DNA from: Lineus longissimus
Taxonomy: Eukaryota > Nemertea > Pilidiophora > Heteronemertea > Lineidae
Direction of reading: 5' to 3'
NCBI RefSeq assembly: GCF_910592395.1
Contig: NC_088320.1
Span: 7,690,001-7,754,000 of the forward strand
Length of the DNA: 64,000 nt
Both the position numbers and the translations under genes were made by a program. Positions 48,869 to 58,240 of the stretch are shown piece after piece. The notes under the pieces are model-generated. The model did no database searches. It had not been told where the DNA came from and worked only from the letters and a program-made list of their open reading frames with translations. The number at the start of each line of letters is the position of its first letter. Positions within the stretch are counted from its first letter, which is position 1.

Positions 48869-51800
48869 ATGGAAACTTTGCCAGCAACAGAGACTAGTAC
48901 CCAGGAAGGAGACCGAACCCGGACCCAAACCTCAGAAGAGGGAACCCAAGAGAGACCTCTTGAGCAACAGTCAGATACCTTTGACTTGCCTGCCCTATTC
49001 CATAAGCATGAAACTGACAGAGAGCAGAGCCGAGTGGCCACTGACACGCTGATTGACGTAGAGAAGGACGCCGATGAGAAACAAGCACCAGAAAGAGAGC
49101 CAGAAAGGAGGACCGGCGAACCGACGCAAGGTCCGCGCAGATCCTTGCGCACGCGGCGACCTACAGAGAAGGCCAGAGAAAATCAGAGGCAAGAGGTGTG
49201 TCAGAAATTCTGGCACACCTTCAGAGAACTAGAGAAATTTGGAGCGTATGCGCATGACACCTGCTCCAATTATGACTTCAGCTTGATCCCAGATTACCGG
49301 GACACGCTGGTAGCAGATTTAAACAGAATTTCCGACAGAATTGCCGGAGATTACGATGAGGTGCGGGCCACTTTCAGCTCACCTCCCTCAGAGATCCGCA
49401 GAGGGGTTGATCAGGCCACCTCACATGCCAGGGGTTTAATCCAATTCCTGAACGAAAGTCCTCAGCATCGGAACAGCGAAGATGGTCGCTCATCATCCCA
49501 CTCCAGATCATCAAGGTCATGCAGGTCCATCAGGTCAAGGAGGTCAAGTTCCTCAGTATCCAGCGCGTCCCTTGCCAGGAGAGAGGCTGCAGCGAAGACT
49601 GCATCGTTAAGAGCGGCTTTGTTGGTCCAGGATGAGGAGGATATGATCGAGGATCAGATTCTCCAGCTACAACTAAATGAAACAAAGAGAAAGGCGGAAG
49701 CTGAATCTCAGCAGGCCGTATTGAAAAGATCCCTTGAGCGCCAGAAGTTGGTAAAGGAGCTGAAGATGGAGGAAGCTCGTCTTCAGGCCTACGAAGAAGA
49801 AGAGGCCCCATCCGTGTCGGAGATCAGGCAGTTTCCAGTTCCTCCTATGTCGGCACAGCAGACTCCGATGGAACCAACCCGGGAACCAGAGAGGCTACCA
49901 GTCAACCCCATGACCATGCCTGCTACCCAGATGGAGCCACTCAGAGAGTTAAGGACGACAACCTCGCTGCAGTCACCTTTGCCACACGTGACAGTAACAG
50001 AGACCCAGAGGAAACAGGCACAAGTCCAACAGTCGGCTCAAGTCTTGTTCCACCCTCCAAGCGGGAGAGCTCCGAAGACAGAAAACCCAAAGAGATTGCC
50101 TGGATCGTCCCTGAGGCCTGAAGCCCCAGTATGGTCTCCACAACTGAAGACACCTGCCCCAAAGCAAGAGACGGTTAGCGATCTGGCCTTTATCGCTAAC
50201 ACCCTGGCGGCATCAATTAACCTGGGACGCCTTCCCGTGCCAGAGCCGCCCATCTTCAGTGGAGACCCCCTCCTCTTCCCAGACTGGATGGCCTCATTCA
50301 AGAGCCTCATAGAGAGTCGAGGTGTACCCTCTCATGAGAGAATACACTATCTTAAAAAATATTTAGGAGGCCCGGCAAGAGAAGCGGTTGCAGGCTGCTC
50401 TCTTCTTCGTTCAGAGAACGCCTACGAGAAGGCAAAAGAGATCTTAGAAGACAGGTACGGCAGTGACTTTGCCGTATCTGATGCATTCAGAAAGAAGTTG
50501 GACTCCTGGCCCAAGCTGTCTGGAAAGGACAGCAAAGGACTCAGGAAATTATCTGATTTCCTAGAGCAGTGCGCAATTGCTCAGGAGGAGGTGAAGGGCC
50601 TCAACATGTTGAATGATATCTGGGAGAATAGGAAATTACTCCAAAAGCTTCCAGATTGGATAGTTTCCAGGTGGGGCCGCACCGTCAACAAGATCAAAAA
50701 GACCAGAAGAGAGTACCCTACATTCAAAGATTTCAGGACCTTTCTCCTGGAAGAGGCCGAGATCGCGTGTGACCCAGTTGTTTCCATAGGATCGCTGAAG
50801 TCCCCAGAGACAGCGGTGGAGCCTAACCCCAAAGACGCGGCGAAGGGTACCAAGGGACCAGGAGCAAAGACCCTTCTTACTAAAACGACCGGTGACAACA
50901 AGAACACCACAACTACCTACGCTGCTCAGGGACAGACCAGCGTGTGCAGCTTCTGCGGAAAAAAGGGACATTACATTCAAGAATGTCGCTCACTTGCCGC
51001 AAAATCAAGACAAGAGAAGCAGGAGATTGTCAAGAACGGAGGTTTTTGCTATGGGTGTCTGAAAAAGGGCCACATGGTGAAGGAGTGCCCCAAACGCGGC
51101 ACTTGCAAGCGTTGTAATGGGAAACATCCGACCAGTCTCCATGAGGAAAGGGGAGAGAGAGCAATTAAGAACCCCGACCCTATGAAGGATGGAAAAGAAG
51201 CGACAGAGACAGTGAGAGAGAAAGCTTCCTGCAAGAGGACAGCCTGTCCCACTGCTAAACAGAATTGTGCCATGATAGTGCCAGTTTGGGTGTCCAGCTC
51301 AGACAATCCTGACAAAGAGCAATTGGTTTATGCTCTACTGGACACACAATCAGACACTTCCTTCATACTCAGTCACACTGCAGGCCGGCTGGGGACACAT
51401 TCCACACAAGCCCAGTTGAGTTTGTCCACGATGACCACGAAGGATAGAGTAATAAATTGCCAGAAATATCGTCATCTCGTGGTCAGAGGTTTTGACAGCA
51501 AGGAAAAGATCCCCATCCCGGTGGCTTACTCAAGAGAGTTTATACCAGCGAATGAAGACAACATACCCACACCAAAGGTGGCCAAAAGGTGGCCCCACCT
51601 CAGAGAGGTCGCCACAAGGCTTCAACCCCTCCAAGACATCGACGTGGGGCTGCTGATTGGCTTTGACTGCCCCCAGGCACTGGCTCCGAGGTCCAGCATC
51701 CTTGGGCAGGGTAATGAACCCTTTGCGATAGAGACGTCCCTTGGCTGGAGCCTTGTTGGAGGGGACTGCCTGCAGCCCTCGGGGGACAGTGTAGGACTAT

Positions 51801-54800
51801 CTTGCATGGCTGTATCAACCAAGGTCCCGGAGACACTCCAGCTACCGGAAACACCAAATACGGTAAAGTTTGTGCTCAAGACAAGCATCAAGGAAACAAC
51901 ACTAAGACCACTCCACCTAGCCGAGATATTAGAGGCTGATTTCAAACAAGATGGACCACAAGAAAACACCGTATCTCAAGAAGACATCCAGTTCCTTCGG
52001 ATCCTGAGTGAAGGCATCCACCAGCAAAAGGACGGCTTCTTCAACATGCCACTCCCTTTCAAAGAAAAGAAACCAACCCTCCCTTATAATATCTTCATGG
52101 CAAAGGTCCGGCTGAAACACTTGAAGCGCAGATTTAGAAGAGACAGCAAATACTTTGCCGATTACACAGCCTTTATGGAAGACATTATCAAGCAAGGAGA
52201 TGCCGAAAGGGCGACAGAGGACAGCGATAGAAAGGGACAAATCTGGTATATTCCTCACCATGGGGTGTATCATCCCAAAAAACCACAGAAGATCAGAGTA
52301 GTTTTTGATTGTGGAGCTAAATTCCAGGGAACAAGCCTAAATGACCATCTCTTACAGGGCCCAGATCAATTGAATGGGCTCCTGGGTGTACTATGCCGCT
52401 TCCGTCTTGGGAAGGTCGCATTCATGTGTGACATAGAGCGCATGTTCCATCGCTTCCGAGTCAGAGATGACCATCAAGATTACATAAGATTCCTGTGGTG
52501 GGAAGGTGGAAACCTTGAGACAGAACCAGTGAGCTATCGTCTGAAGGTCCACCTCTTTGGCGCAGTTTCATCACCAGGGTGCGCCATCTATGGACTACGG
52601 CATATGGCGGAGCAGTTCAAGGACCTTAGCCCAGAAGCCTCCGCATTCATAGCTGAAAACTTCTACATGGACGATGGTTTAGGGAGCACAGACGAAGTAG
52701 AAGAGGCAATCAAGGTCATCAAAGGAGCGAGATCAATCTGCCAGAAAGGAAACGTGAGACTCCACAAACTGGCGTCAAACAGCAGGGAAGTGCTTGAGTC
52801 CATCCCGCCATCCGAAAGAGCTAAGGATATCATGGAACTTGATCTGTCACTTGATGACCTCCCCATAGAGAGAGCCCTTGGCATTCAGTGGTGTATTGAG
52901 TCTGATGTCTTCCAGTTCCGTCTGACGATCCAAGACCAACCCCTCACCCGACGAGGCATCCTGTCCATGGTATCTTCGGTTTTTGACCCACTTGGCTTCC
53001 TTGCACCATTTCTGCTGACTGGTAAGCAGATACTCCAACACCTTTGTAGAGAGAGCACAGACTGGGACCAGCCTCTTCCAAATGAGCTTCGCCCAAAGTG
53101 GGAGGGATGGAGACGGGGGCTGGTAAGCCTGGCCACCATAAAAATACCTAGGTGCTTCAAACCGACCGATTTTGGACCCATCAAACAGATGGAATTGCAT
53201 CATTTCTCGGACGCATCGCTCACAGGGTACGGACAATGCAGCTATCTGAGATTAGTGGATGAGATTGAAAGGGTTCACTGCTCATTGGCAATGTCTAAAG
53301 CAAGGGTGGCCCCCCTGAAGCCTGTAACAGTCCCCAGATTGGAGCTGCAGGCTGCTGTAGTGTCTGTAAAGATCAGTGACTTTCTCAACAAAGAGTTGAA
53401 GATCAAAGAAATGAAGAATTATTATTGGACAGACTCCAGGGTTGTTCTTGGGTATATCCAAAATGAAGCACGCCGCTTCAAAATCTTTGTTGCCAACAGA
53501 GTTCAAAGAATAAGAGAGTCGTCAGAGCCAGGACAGTGGCGCCACATAGCCACAGATATCAACCCAGCTGACCATGCATCCAGAGGACTGGAGGCAGAAG
53601 AACTGGAAACCTCCAGATGGTTCAATGGGCCTGCATTCCTGTGGGAAAAGCAACTCCCTGAGGTAAGCGACTCAACACCTGATCATGATGAAATCTCAAA
53701 CGATGATCCCGAGGTCAAGAAGGTCACAGCCCTAGCCACTAAAGCCACAGAGAGAACAGCGATGCTGAAGAGGTTTGAGAAGTTTTCTGATTGGTCAAGA
53801 TTACTCTCAGCCATATCTACACTTCGTGAGCGTTGTTTACGCAAGCTAGGTAAAGGTATACCCGATTTGACAGAGATAAGAAGAGCTTCAGAGACGTTCA
53901 TCATCCTATGCATACAAAGAGAAGCCTTTGCAGACGAGATAGACGAACTGCAAAGAGGAGAACATCTGAAGAAGGGCAACCAGCTCTATAACTTGGACCC
54001 CTTCCCAGATGAAGATGGAATCCTGAGAGTTGGAGGCAGGCTCAAACATTCGAACCTGAATTATAGAGCCAAACATCCAGCTATCATCCCCAAGAAGACT
54101 GCCGTAGCTGAGCTGCTGATAAAGCATCATCATGAAAAGACTGCACATCAGGGCAGAGGTATGACCATGAATGAGTTGAGAGCAAGAGGATTTTGGATAC
54201 CAGGTTGCTCTGCCCAGGTCTCCTCACACATTTTCAAGTGTGTTGTTTGCAGACGTTTCAGGGGAACCACTCAAGTCCAGAAGATGGCTGACCTACCTAA
54301 AGATAGATTAGACGCCTCTCCCCCATTCACATACTGCGGAATCGATGTCTTTGGGCCATTTGAAGTGACAGAAAGGCGCAAGACCATCAAAAGGTATGGA
54401 CTTCTGTTCACCTGTATGGCTTCCAGAGCCATACACATAGAGTTATTGGATGACATGACAACGGATGTCTTTTTGAATGCCCTGCGATGCTTTGTCGCCC
54501 TCAGGGGCAAAGTACGCCTAATCCGGTGTGACCGGGGTTCTAATTTTGTAGGAGCAAGACAAGAACTGAAAGAGGCTATGAAAGAGATCGATGATGCAAC
54601 CATTCAAGCCCACTTCCAGGGCGATTGCGAATTCGTCATGAACTCCCCAGAATCAAGCCACAAAGGAGGCGTATGGGAACGACAGATCCGAACCATCCGC
54701 AGCGTGCTGAGAGTAGTCCTAGGATTGTCACATTCCCGTCTAGACACCTCCTCACTCAGGACATTGTTCTATGAGGTAATGGCGATAATCAACAGCCGTC

Positions 54801-55282
54801 CATTGACTGTAGAAAACCTCAACGACCCTACTGCACCCCTGCCACTCACTCCAAATCAGTTGCTGACGATGAAATCAGACATCTTGATGCCACCCCCTGG
54901 GGACTTCCCCAAGGAGGATCTGTATGCCCGGAAGAGATGGCGCAGGGTTCAGTATCTTGCCAATGAGTTTTGGCAAAGATGGAGAAAAGAATATCTCCAG
55001 AATCTCCAACAGCGCCAGAAATGGCAGAAGCAAAGAAGAAACGTTGAAGTGGGAGACATAGTGATCCTAAATGACGCAGACCTACCAAGATGCGACTGGA
55101 AGCTGGCAATGGTAGAGACGACTGAGAAAGGAAAGGATGATCTAACAAGAACAGTGAAGCTCCGGATGGCTAGTACTGAGCTAACGGCTGACGGGAAGCG
55201 CAAGGGCAACGTCCGATTCCTGGAGAGACCCATCCACAAGTTGATTATGTTGCTGGAAAAGTCCCCAGATCAGCCTGATTAA
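48869..55282 (+). CDS. BEL/Pao Gag-Pol polyprotein, 2,137 aa
   Basis: A single uninterrupted frame starting at the first ATG after the leader. Residues 1-120 are acidic and charged; 205-235 are Ser/Arg-rich; 235-312 look like a charged coiled coil. A BEL Gag region (DUF1759-like) starts near 461 (PPIFSGDPLLFPDW) and runs to about 620. Two CX2CX4HX4C zinc knuckles lie at C693-C706 and C727-C740, and a third partial Cys/His motif starts at C746. The retroviral-type protease (DUF1758-like) carries LLDTQSDTSFI with the catalytic Asp at 825. RT has VVFD at 1147, catalytic D1188 (MCDIERMF) and YMDD at 1266-1269. RNase H shows FSDAS (D1448), E1492, WTDS (D1522) and D1568. The integrase zinc domain has His at 1753-1760 and C1791/C1794, and the core triad is D1826, D1888, E1937. 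A DUF5641-like C-terminus spans about 1993-2128. The length and order fit BEL/Pao elements that make one Gag-Pol protein. All catalytic residues are present. The protease has DTQ where the classical motif is D(T/S)G. Domain names are from motif recognition, not from a search. Confidence 0.97.
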   Translation: METLPATETSTQEGDRTRTQTSEEGTQERPLEQQSDTFDLPALFHKHETDREQSRVATDTLIDVEKDADEKQAPEREPERRTGEPTQGPRRSLRTRRPTEKARENQRQEVCQKFWHTFRELEKFGAYAHDTCSNYDFSLIPDYRDTLVADLNRISDRIAGDYDEVRATFSSPPSEIRRGVDQATSHARGLIQFLNESPQHRNSEDGRSSSHSRSSRSCRSIRSRRSSSSVSSASLARREAAAKTASLRAALLVQDEEDMIEDQILQLQLNETKRKAEAESQQAVLKRSLERQKLVKELKMEEARLQAYEEEEAPSVSEIRQFPVPPMSAQQTPMEPTREPERLPVNPMTMPATQMEPLRELRTTTSLQSPLPHVTVTETQRKQAQVQQSAQVLFHPPSGRAPKTENPKRLPGSSLRPEAPVWSPQLKTPAPKQETVSDLAFIANTLAASINLGRLPVPEPPIFSGDPLLFPDWMASFKSLIESRGVPSHERIHYLKKYLGGPAREAVAGCSLLRSENAYEKAKEILEDRYGSDFAVSDAFRKKLDSWPKLSGKDSKGLRKLSDFLEQCAIAQEEVKGLNMLNDIWENRKLLQKLPDWIVSRWGRTVNKIKKTRREYPTFKDFRTFLLEEAEIACDPVVSIGSLKSPETAVEPNPKDAAKGTKGPGAKTLLTKTTGDNKNTTTTYAAQGQTSVCSFCGKKGHYIQECRSLAAKSRQEKQEIVKNGGFCYGCLKKGHMVKECPKRGTCKRCNGKHPTSLHEERGERAIKNPDPMKDGKEATETVREKASCKRTACPTAKQNCAMIVPVWVSSSDNPDKEQLVYALLDTQSDTSFILSHTAGRLGTHSTQAQLSLSTMTTKDRVINCQKYRHLVVRGFDSKEKIPIPVAYSREFIPANEDNIPTPKVAKRWPHLREVATRLQPLQDIDVGLLIGFDCPQALAPRSSILGQGNEPFAIETSLGWSLVGGDCLQPSGDSVGLSCMAVSTKVPETLQLPETPNTVKFVLKTSIKETTLRPLHLAEILEADFKQDGPQENTVSQEDIQFLRILSEGIHQQKDGFFNMPLPFKEKKPTLPYNIFMAKVRLKHLKRRFRRDSKYFADYTAFMEDIIKQGDAERATEDSDRKGQIWYIPHHGVYHPKKPQKIRVVFDCGAKFQGTSLNDHLLQGPDQLNGLLGVLCRFRLGKVAFMCDIERMFHRFRVRDDHQDYIRFLWWEGGNLETEPVSYRLKVHLFGAVSSPGCAIYGLRHMAEQFKDLSPEASAFIAENFYMDDGLGSTDEVEEAIKVIKGARSICQKGNVRLHKLASNSREVLESIPPSERAKDIMELDLSLDDLPIERALGIQWCIESDVFQFRLTIQDQPLTRRGILSMVSSVFDPLGFLAPFLLTGKQILQHLCRESTDWDQPLPNELRPKWEGWRRGLVSLATIKIPRCFKPTDFGPIKQMELHHFSDASLTGYGQCSYLRLVDEIERVHCSLAMSKARVAPLKPVTVPRLELQAAVVSVKISDFLNKELKIKEMKNYYWTDSRVVLGYIQNEARRFKIFVANRVQRIRESSEPGQWRHIATDINPADHASRGLEAEELETSRWFNGPAFLWEKQLPEVSDSTPDHDEISNDDPEVKKVTALATKATERTAMLKRFEKFSDWSRLLSAISTLRERCLRKLGKGIPDLTEIRRASETFIILCIQREAFADEIDELQRGEHLKKGNQLYNLDPFPDEDGILRVGGRLKHSNLNYRAKHPAIIPKKTAVAELLIKHHHEKTAHQGRGMTMNELRARGFWIPGCSAQVSSHIFKCVVCRRFRGTTQVQKMADLPKDRLDASPPFTYCGIDVFGPFEVTERRKTIKRYGLLFTCMASRAIHIELLDDMTTDVFLNALRCFVALRGKVRLIRCDRGSNFVGARQELKEAMKEIDDATIQAHFQGDCEFVMNSPESSHKGGVWERQIRTIRSVLRVVLGLSHSRLDTSSLRTLFYEVMAIINSRPLTVENLNDPTAPLPLTPNQLLTMKSDILMPPPGDFPKEDLYARKRWRRVQYLANEFWQRWRKEYLQNLQQRQKWQKQRRNVEVGDIVILNDADLPRCDWKLAMVETTEKGKDDLTRTVKLRMASTELTADGKRKGNVRFLERPIHKLIMLLEKSPDQPD

Positions 55283-55554
55283 TTTTCCTATAGCTTCCTG
55301 GTCTTCAATGGGTGGGAGTTCTTCTCATTCTCATTTTGTTGTGTCCTTTTACACATTACCTTCCAGATTGCGTTTAGATTTAAGTTTGTTTTTTTTTTTT
55401 TTTTTTTTCTTTCATACGACAATTATATGTTTTTGTAGATATTACAGTTTTGGATACGTACATAGTATAACGTTATGGAATTCCTCGGATTACCTTTGGT
55501 GATTGATTAGTTTAGGTTTTTTTGTGGAAATCACTTAGGTGATTTGGGTGGGAG
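55283..55554 (+). other. BEL/Pao 3' region with T-run and polypurine tract
   Basis: Non-coding 272 bp after the gag-pol stop. It holds a T-run of about 20 bases (around 55388-55408) and ends in the purine-rich GGGTGGGAG next to the 3' LTR, which fits the polypurine tract that primes plus-strand synthesis. Confidence 0.75.
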
Positions 55555-56588
55555 TGTGACAGCAGGCAATGTGAGATGTTTTCTATTTTGTGTGGCTGAA
55601 GATGACTCACAGTTAGCATCTCTTAGAAAGCACTTTGGACGGGTCAAACTCTGGCATGAGTGGTACACCAAGGTTGTAGGCACTATGGACCACTTCACTT
55701 CCTGTTAAGAAATACTTGATTCTTACACCTTTCAAGATTTAGTCCCATTTTTGATTTAGTATATTTCATGATGGTTTAAGTTTAACACATCATCGTTTGG
55801 GTTTAAATAGTTTTCATGTTAGATTTCAGGATGTTTCCTTTCGTTTATTCCTTGATTATTAGCTGTGATTTACGGAGTATTTATTTGGTTATATGTCCAG
55901 GATTTGGGATAGTCAACTTCCTCCCATCTTTTCTCATACATGCTCTTGTCTTGGATAGATCAGAAACATTTATGCCAATTTCAATCTAACATATATCAGC
56001 GGAATCCTAGACCCCAGAATGCGGCAAACACGGTATGTAGTAAGCTATGCCTTTATTAATATCATGGAAGTGATATTTCCGTCTTCTAGTTATTCATAGA
56101 TAGATATTTTGGACATGTAAAGTGAGCATCAAAATGAGCCATGTGGAGTCTTTGTTCTCCACCACATATGTACTTCATTTCTTAATTCATTAGTATAACC
56201 TTTGACAAGTGGCTTAACTGGTTACCATAAGACCATTCTTGAGCTTGATACAAGTATATCACACCTTTGGTGTTATATAGATGATTTTATATCTTTAGGA
56301 CGCTAGTTTCTTATACCCTGTCTCTGGAGATAGGTTTAGCTTTAGCTTTAGGATTTCTTTCCTTTCATTCTGATCTGTGAACTCAAGATAAGTGTTGCAT
56401 CTTCTTTCAGTCTTTTACGGCATCAACGACATACATAAGGAGTTAGAAATATTTGTAAGACAGAGAACGAAGAAAGATTTATCAATAAAGATGCCCGTAT
56501 ATCATATAAAGAGTGTTTATTCATCAGAACGATTGGTCCACCACCTGGGGCGGCTTGATTCCGTACAGAGTCCATGGCAGAATCTACA
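55555..56588 (+). repeat. 3' LTR of BEL/Pao element
   Basis: Identical by eye to the 5' LTR and ending in CTACA followed by the target duplication GGCGC. The purine-rich tract GGGTGGGAG directly upstream is the probable plus-strand primer. Identity of the two LTRs means there has been little time since insertion, or recent gene conversion. Confidence 0.96.
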
Positions 56589-56593
56589 GGCGC
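56589..56593. repeat. Right target-site duplication GGCGC
   Basis: Second copy of the 5 bp duplication that bounds the BEL/Pao insertion. It pairs with 46940-46944. Confidence 0.93.
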
Positions 56594-56724
56594 TGCAGTT
56601 CGGTTCGCTGTCGGAAGGGATGATCGTACTCAAAGAGCGCTGCCGCGAGGAATGTGTATTGGAGAACAATGGGGCAAACAATGCAAGCCGGGGATTAGTA
56701 GGGGATTAATTCTGAGGTCTTAGG

Positions 56725-56757
56725 CCGTTCTCTCTCCTTCTTAATAATACCTCCATG
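56725..56757 (-). repeat. Right arm of 33 bp inverted repeat enclosing the BEL element
   Basis: Reverse complement of 46335-46367, found 132 bp outside the right BEL target duplication. It marks the outer limit of the older sequence into which the retrotransposon jumped. Confidence 0.7.
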
Positions 56758-57229
56758 AATGTAACAAACAGATGGCATTCACTGGCTAGTTCATTATTCG
56801 CTGCCCGAGTGCCATAGACACCCTGCGAAAATAAATTTTGGCCATTTTGAAAATGAAACGACCCTTTTCACAGGCACCGTGAGCGGTCCCTGGTCTGTTT
56901 CAATGCCCATAATCCTTGAATTGAATTCATACTTCGGTACCGCCACAACATCTGGTGTGTAGAGGGGAAAAACGTTTTTTGGGACAAGTTTGGCAGAATA
57001 GTGATGGGAACTTGTGGTTATTCCCGATCATGTTCGGCCAGCAAAGAGTTGATATTTTGTTCTCATCATTCTTCTGCCTCCTGTATATCTATTTTTAACG
57101 ATATTTGCAATCTTTTAAAAAGCCAGGTGCCTTCAGCAGATTCTACTTGGCTAACTTGAGGGATTCACTTTGATTCTCTTTGAACTCAAATGGATGTTTT
57201 CCTCCCACTGACCCTCTTAAACCATTTGA

Positions 57230-57345
57230 CGTTGCCATTGAAAAATCAGTCTGCGTCGCCACCAGAAGACAATATTGTGACGAGGTCGCGCAGGTGGCTG
57301 AGTGAATCAGTCAAAATAGTTCTCCTAAGAATAATCGTATACATG
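57230..57345 (+). repeat. Dispersed repeat, left part of MITE-invaded copy
   Basis: TTTGACGTTGCCATTGAAAA, GTGACGAGGTCG and CAAAATAGTTCTCCT match, in reverse, 62925-63050. The rest of this copy resumes after two MITEs at 58171-58240 (CAAAAGAAGTAGTTTTGGCA). Confidence 0.6.
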
Positions 57346-57452
57346 TATTTCAACATTTAATTATATACTGTGATAGTCTGCGAGCTGGATAGGCTTGCCT
57401 GGATAGGCCCCCCCCCCCACCAATTGACCAACTTGATTTTGAATGATAAATA

Positions 57453-57692
57453 CAGTAGAACCTCTCTGTTAAGGACACCCTCAGGACTGACAAGTGCTGT
57501 CCAGTGCTCTTGGAGTGACTAGTTTGAAAAAAGTAGTTCAAAAGAAGTCCTGATTAGAGAGGTGTCCTGATTAGAGAGGTCAAATTGAATGGAAACAACC
57601 AACTTGGGACCAAAACTAGTGTCCTTAATAGAGAGAGGGTCTTCAATAGAGCGGGGTTAATAGAGAGGTGTCCGCTAAGGGAGGTTCCACTG
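57453..57692 (+). mobile_element. pogo/Tigger-like MITE with foreign 46-48 bp segment
   Basis: CAGTAGAACCTCTCTGTTAA after TA and AAGGGAGGTTCCACTG at the end. The usual TTAATAGAGAGGTG block is replaced by a segment whose 57513-57548 part matches 58171-58206 with one mismatch. Late blocks are also partly duplicated. Confidence 0.75.
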
Positions 57693-57916
57693 TCTGTAAT
57701 ATATAATATATACATGTATGATTATGAATACATGTATAATAATACAGCGCTTTTTTAGGTTTCCCTGCTCAAAGCACTTTTGGGATACCATATTATTACC
57801 CCGGTCTCTACAGAAATCAATTGGGGGTTTCAAGCCCAAGGAGCAACCAGAAGGTGCTCACTTGAAATGACCAGTAGAGGAACCCTATCGTATTGATATA
57901 AAGCTCAAATAAAATT

Positions 57917-58165
57917 TTAAAGGCCTACGCCGTTCGTTAAAAAATTTTGAATTTGTAATTGAATTAAAAAATTTCAAATTGCGGAAACACACTAAATACA
58001 AATTTTCTCAACATTGCCGTTGTGTAGACTGATTTACAAATACTACATGTATGAATACCAAGTTTAAACAAATTCATATTCATAATAACTGCACTGCGGC
58101 ATTGTGTATTAGTGGATTTCTATTTAACTGGGCCACCAGTAATTACGAGCGGTGTACCCCTTTAA
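57917..58165 (+). mobile_element. TTAA-flanked AGG...CCT MITE
   Basis: TTAA at 57917-57920 and 58162-58165 enclose AGGCCTACGCCGTTCGTTA...GAGCGGTGTACCCCT. It interrupts a dispersed repeat whose second copy lies in reverse at 62770-63050. A 36 bp segment right after it (58171-58206) is duplicated inside the MITE at 57453-57692. Confidence 0.82.
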
Positions 58166-58240
58166 TGTTCGAGTGACCAGTTTGAAAAAAGTAGTTCAAA
58201 AGAAGTAGTTTTGGCACCAATGACGTTTGTGTTGATTCTC

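Larger units (their letters stand above)
46945..56588 (+). mobile_element. Intact BEL/Pao LTR retrotransposon
   Basis: A full-length LTR retrotransposon of 9,644 bp. It moves through an RNA intermediate: Gag forms a particle, reverse transcriptase with RNase H makes cDNA, and integrase inserts it. Visible parts in order are the 5' LTR (46945-47978), an ~890 bp untranslated leader, one gag-pol frame (48869-55282), a short 3' region with a T-run, a purine-rich tract (about 55544-55554) and the 3' LTR (55555-56588). Each LTR starts TG and ends CA, and GGCGC is duplicated on both sides. The domain order PR-RT-RH-IN plus a C-terminal BEL domain assigns it to BEL/Pao and excludes Copia, which has integrase before RT. 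No env frame follows pol, since only 272 bp separate the stop codon from the 3' LTR. Identical LTRs and an unbroken frame suggest a very recent, possibly still competent insertion. Confidence 0.97.

Noticed and set aside
55283-55554. Search for an env-like third ORF after pol
   Set aside because: Only 272 bp to the LTR and no long frame, so the element has no envelope gene.
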